Below the pieces are notes generated by a model. It searched no databases and was not told where the DNA came from. It saw only the letters and a program-made list of their open reading frames with translations. Shown here in pieces: positions 23,106 through 24,499 of a DNA stretch of 24,499 nucleotides. The stretch comes from JBBRXJ01 sp038248505 (GTDB lineage Bacteria; Bacteroidota; Bacteroidia; Bacteroidales; JBBRXJ01): NCBI GenBank assembly GCA_038248505.1, contig JBBRXJ010000055.1, forward strand, positions 1-24,499, read 5' to 3'. How positions within the stretch are numbered: the first letter of the stretch is position 1; each line of letters begins with the position of its first letter. The position numbers and the translations under genes are program-made.

Positions 23106-24122
23106 CTATTTTATGAGATCAGATTCCTTTATAAAACCATCTTTAATAACGGTTTCTTTAATGTTTGACGAATTAACAAGGATTGGAGTTAAAAGAATGG
23201 CAGGAACCATTTTTTTGCCATTATTAATTGAAGTGATGTCTTTATTATCACAAACCTCATCATTAGCTAATCTTACAGCAACTTGAGCAGCTGCTGCAGC
23301 CATGTCTTTTAGTGGCTTATATACTGTAACTGTTTGAATTCCATCAATAATACTACGTATACTTTTTATCTCAGCATCTTGACCTGAGAAGAATATCTTG
23401 TTTTTGCGAACTGAATCTTTCTCAATATAATAAGTAATTGCTCCACGAGCCAAATTATCATTACCAGCTACAACTGCATCTATAGAATCGTGATTCATTT
23501 CCATACATTTTTTCATTTGCTCATAGCCAAATTCACTTTTCCATTTTTCAGCAAAAATATCATAAACTATGCGTATGTTCCCTTTTTCTACTTCAGGTTG
23601 TAATACACTTAATTGACCAATACGTAACAAAAACGAGTTATTATCTTCGTAAGGTCCATTTAATAAGGCGTAATTACCTTTAGGGCAGGCACTTAAAAGA
23701 GCTTTCGCTTGCAAAGCACCAACCTCTTCATTGGCAAAAGAGAGATAAAAATCTAGATCGCAGTTTTTTATAAGTCGATCATAAGCAATTACCTTCACAT
23801 TTTTTTTATGGGCATTTTCAACAATCACTGAGCTAGATTCCATGTTAACGGGAATAATTATAAGAATATCTACTCCTTTTTTAATTAATTCGTCAGCTTG
23901 TTTAATTTGTAAATCTTGATTATTCATAGCAACAACTACTTCAACTGCTGCGCCAAGTTTATCAGCTTCTTCAATAATTAGATTTCGATCTTTCTCCCAG
24001 CGTTCCTGAACGTAATCATCCATGAGTAATCCAATAAATACTTTTTCATTTTTATTGCATGAACTTGTAATTACTAAAAGAATTACCAAAATGAATAAGA
24101 GGGTATTTTTTGTTTTTTGCAT
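23106..24122 (-). CDS. Periplasmic sugar-binding-protein-like lipoprotein (XylF/LacI-type fold)
   Basis: The 338-residue product begins with a lipoprotein signal (MQKTKNTLLFILVILLVITSSC, anchor Cys22) and then a type I periplasmic binding protein fold. Visible family elements are IGLLMDDYVQERWEKD, IKKGVDILIIIPVN, NVKVIAYDRLI, LSFANEEVGALQA, DAVVAGNDNLARG and FFSGQDAEIKSI, the order and wording of the xylose-binding protein family. Such proteins deliver pentoses or other sugars to an ABC importer or act as the sensor input of a signalling kinase. No ABC permease or ATPase gene and no histidine kinase lies in the window, so it appears to be an orphan. The lipid anchor, unlike soluble E. coli XylF, is odd for a Gram-negative ABC system. 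It precedes DUF4199 by 90 bp on the same strand. Confidence 0.87.
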   Translation of the reverse strand: MQKTKNTLLFILVILLVITSSCNKNEKVFIGLLMDDYVQERWEKDRNLIIEEADKLGAAVEVVVAMNNQDLQIKQADELIKKGVDILIIIPVNMESSSVIVENAHKKNVKVIAYDRLIKNCDLDFYLSFANEEVGALQAKALLSACPKGNYALLNGPYEDNNSFLLRIGQLSVLQPEVEKGNIRIVYDIFAEKWKSEFGYEQMKKCMEMNHDSIDAVVAGNDNLARGAITYYIEKDSVRKNKIFFSGQDAEIKSIRSIIDGIQTVTVYKPLKDMAAAAAQVAVRLANDEVCDNKDITSINNGKKMVPAILLTPILVNSSNIKETVIKDGFIKESDLIK

Positions 24123-24414
24123 AGCTAAAGGCAGTTTTTACAATTATAATAAAAAAACTTTAAAATCTTGTCAAATTTAATTGTTATTAATACTTATACG
24201 AATAGGCGTTTAAATTGTTTCACAGACTATTGTGTTTTTTATTGATTGGTGATATATTTTGGCAAAATCTTATTCAAAAACTGATTCTCCTTTATTATAC
24301 ACTAATTGCGAAAAATTAAAATCATTACACTTTATATATATTGATTCTGCATTATCATACACCATCGACACGTTTTTACGTAACAATCAGATAGTTTCGC
24401 AAGAAAAAGAAGAT
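24123..24414. other. Intergenic DNA, no gene
   Basis: AT-rich with nothing I can support. A plus-strand frame opening at the TTG at 24259 runs into the transposase start but has no protein features. I could not find a terminal inverted repeat for the insertion sequence. Confidence 0.4.
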
Positions 24415-24499
24415 ATGAATATTAAATTTTCCTCAGCGATTTCCTGATGAACTTTCATGTAGAGAGCACTTTAGAGATGTCAGAATTAAAAACGTTGTG
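24415..24499 (+). pseudogene. IS1595-family transposase N-terminus, cut by the window edge, apparent early frameshift
   Basis: From 24419 one frame reads ILNFPQRFPDELSCREHF and continues RDVRIKNVV to the end of the window. This matches the N-terminus of IS1595-family transposases of Bacteroidota (F-x-x-x-FPDE-x-x-C-x-x-x-F-x-x-x-R), just before their zinc ribbon. This frame has a TGA right before it and no start codon. The only nearby ATG (24415) is one frame off and stops at 24447. An indel of one base next to the ATG would restore it, so the copy may be inactive. The call rests on about 27 residues. The rest of the element lies outside. Confidence 0.5.

Noticed and set aside
24259..24447. 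A 62-codon frame with a TTG start before the transposase.
   Set aside because: Non-standard start, no recognisable features, and its end overlaps the transposase-like frame.

Overview
The window is AT-rich DNA from a member of the Bacteroidota, probably an uncultured lineage. Several things point there: two secreted proteins with C-terminal type IX secretion (T9SS) sorting domains, a long (315 aa) NusB, a DUF3276/PUR-like protein, a FeoA-FeoB fusion, a DUF4199 membrane protein, and promoters of the TTTG-N20-TAnnTTTG type. No rRNA, tRNA or CRISPR array is visible.

Layout. 1-3.1 kb: a secreted protein of seven CUB-like repeats plus a T9SS tail, broken by one in-frame TGA. 3.1-10.6 kb: intact housekeeping and transport genes, namely murB, a family 4 glycosyltransferase, nusB, a DUF3276 gene, an unrecognised conserved-looking gene, and feoAB for ferrous iron uptake. 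10.9-13.2 kb: three tandem paralogous lipoproteins, the middle one decayed by a stop and a frameshift. 13.2-17.9 kb: an accessory segment with an ORF6N protein, a YoeB/YefM toxin-antitoxin pair, a T9SS-exported IgGFc-binding-like protein broken by an in-frame TAA, and a nested set of GC-rich hairpin repeats. 17.9-19.3 kb: a DRE-TIM aldolase and a small chorismate mutase/isochorismate lyase-like enzyme. 19.5-24.1 kb: a small Cys-rich lipoprotein, then a tight minus-strand set (DUF4199, GT2, GT4, gmhA) suggesting cell-envelope glycan or LPS work, preceded by a sugar-binding-protein-like lipoprotein. The last 85 bases hold the start of an IS1595-type transposase.

Most notable: (1) the yefM-yoeB module sits between two direct copies of a ~91-bp GC-rich repeat, itself nested inside direct copies of a second ~114-bp repeat, which looks like a recombinational cassette; (2) its promoter -7 box lies inside the spacer of a perfect 11-bp inverted repeat, a self-repression layout; (3) every gene with a visible inactivating lesion is exported or mobile, while all housekeeping genes are intact, which argues against random sequencing error.
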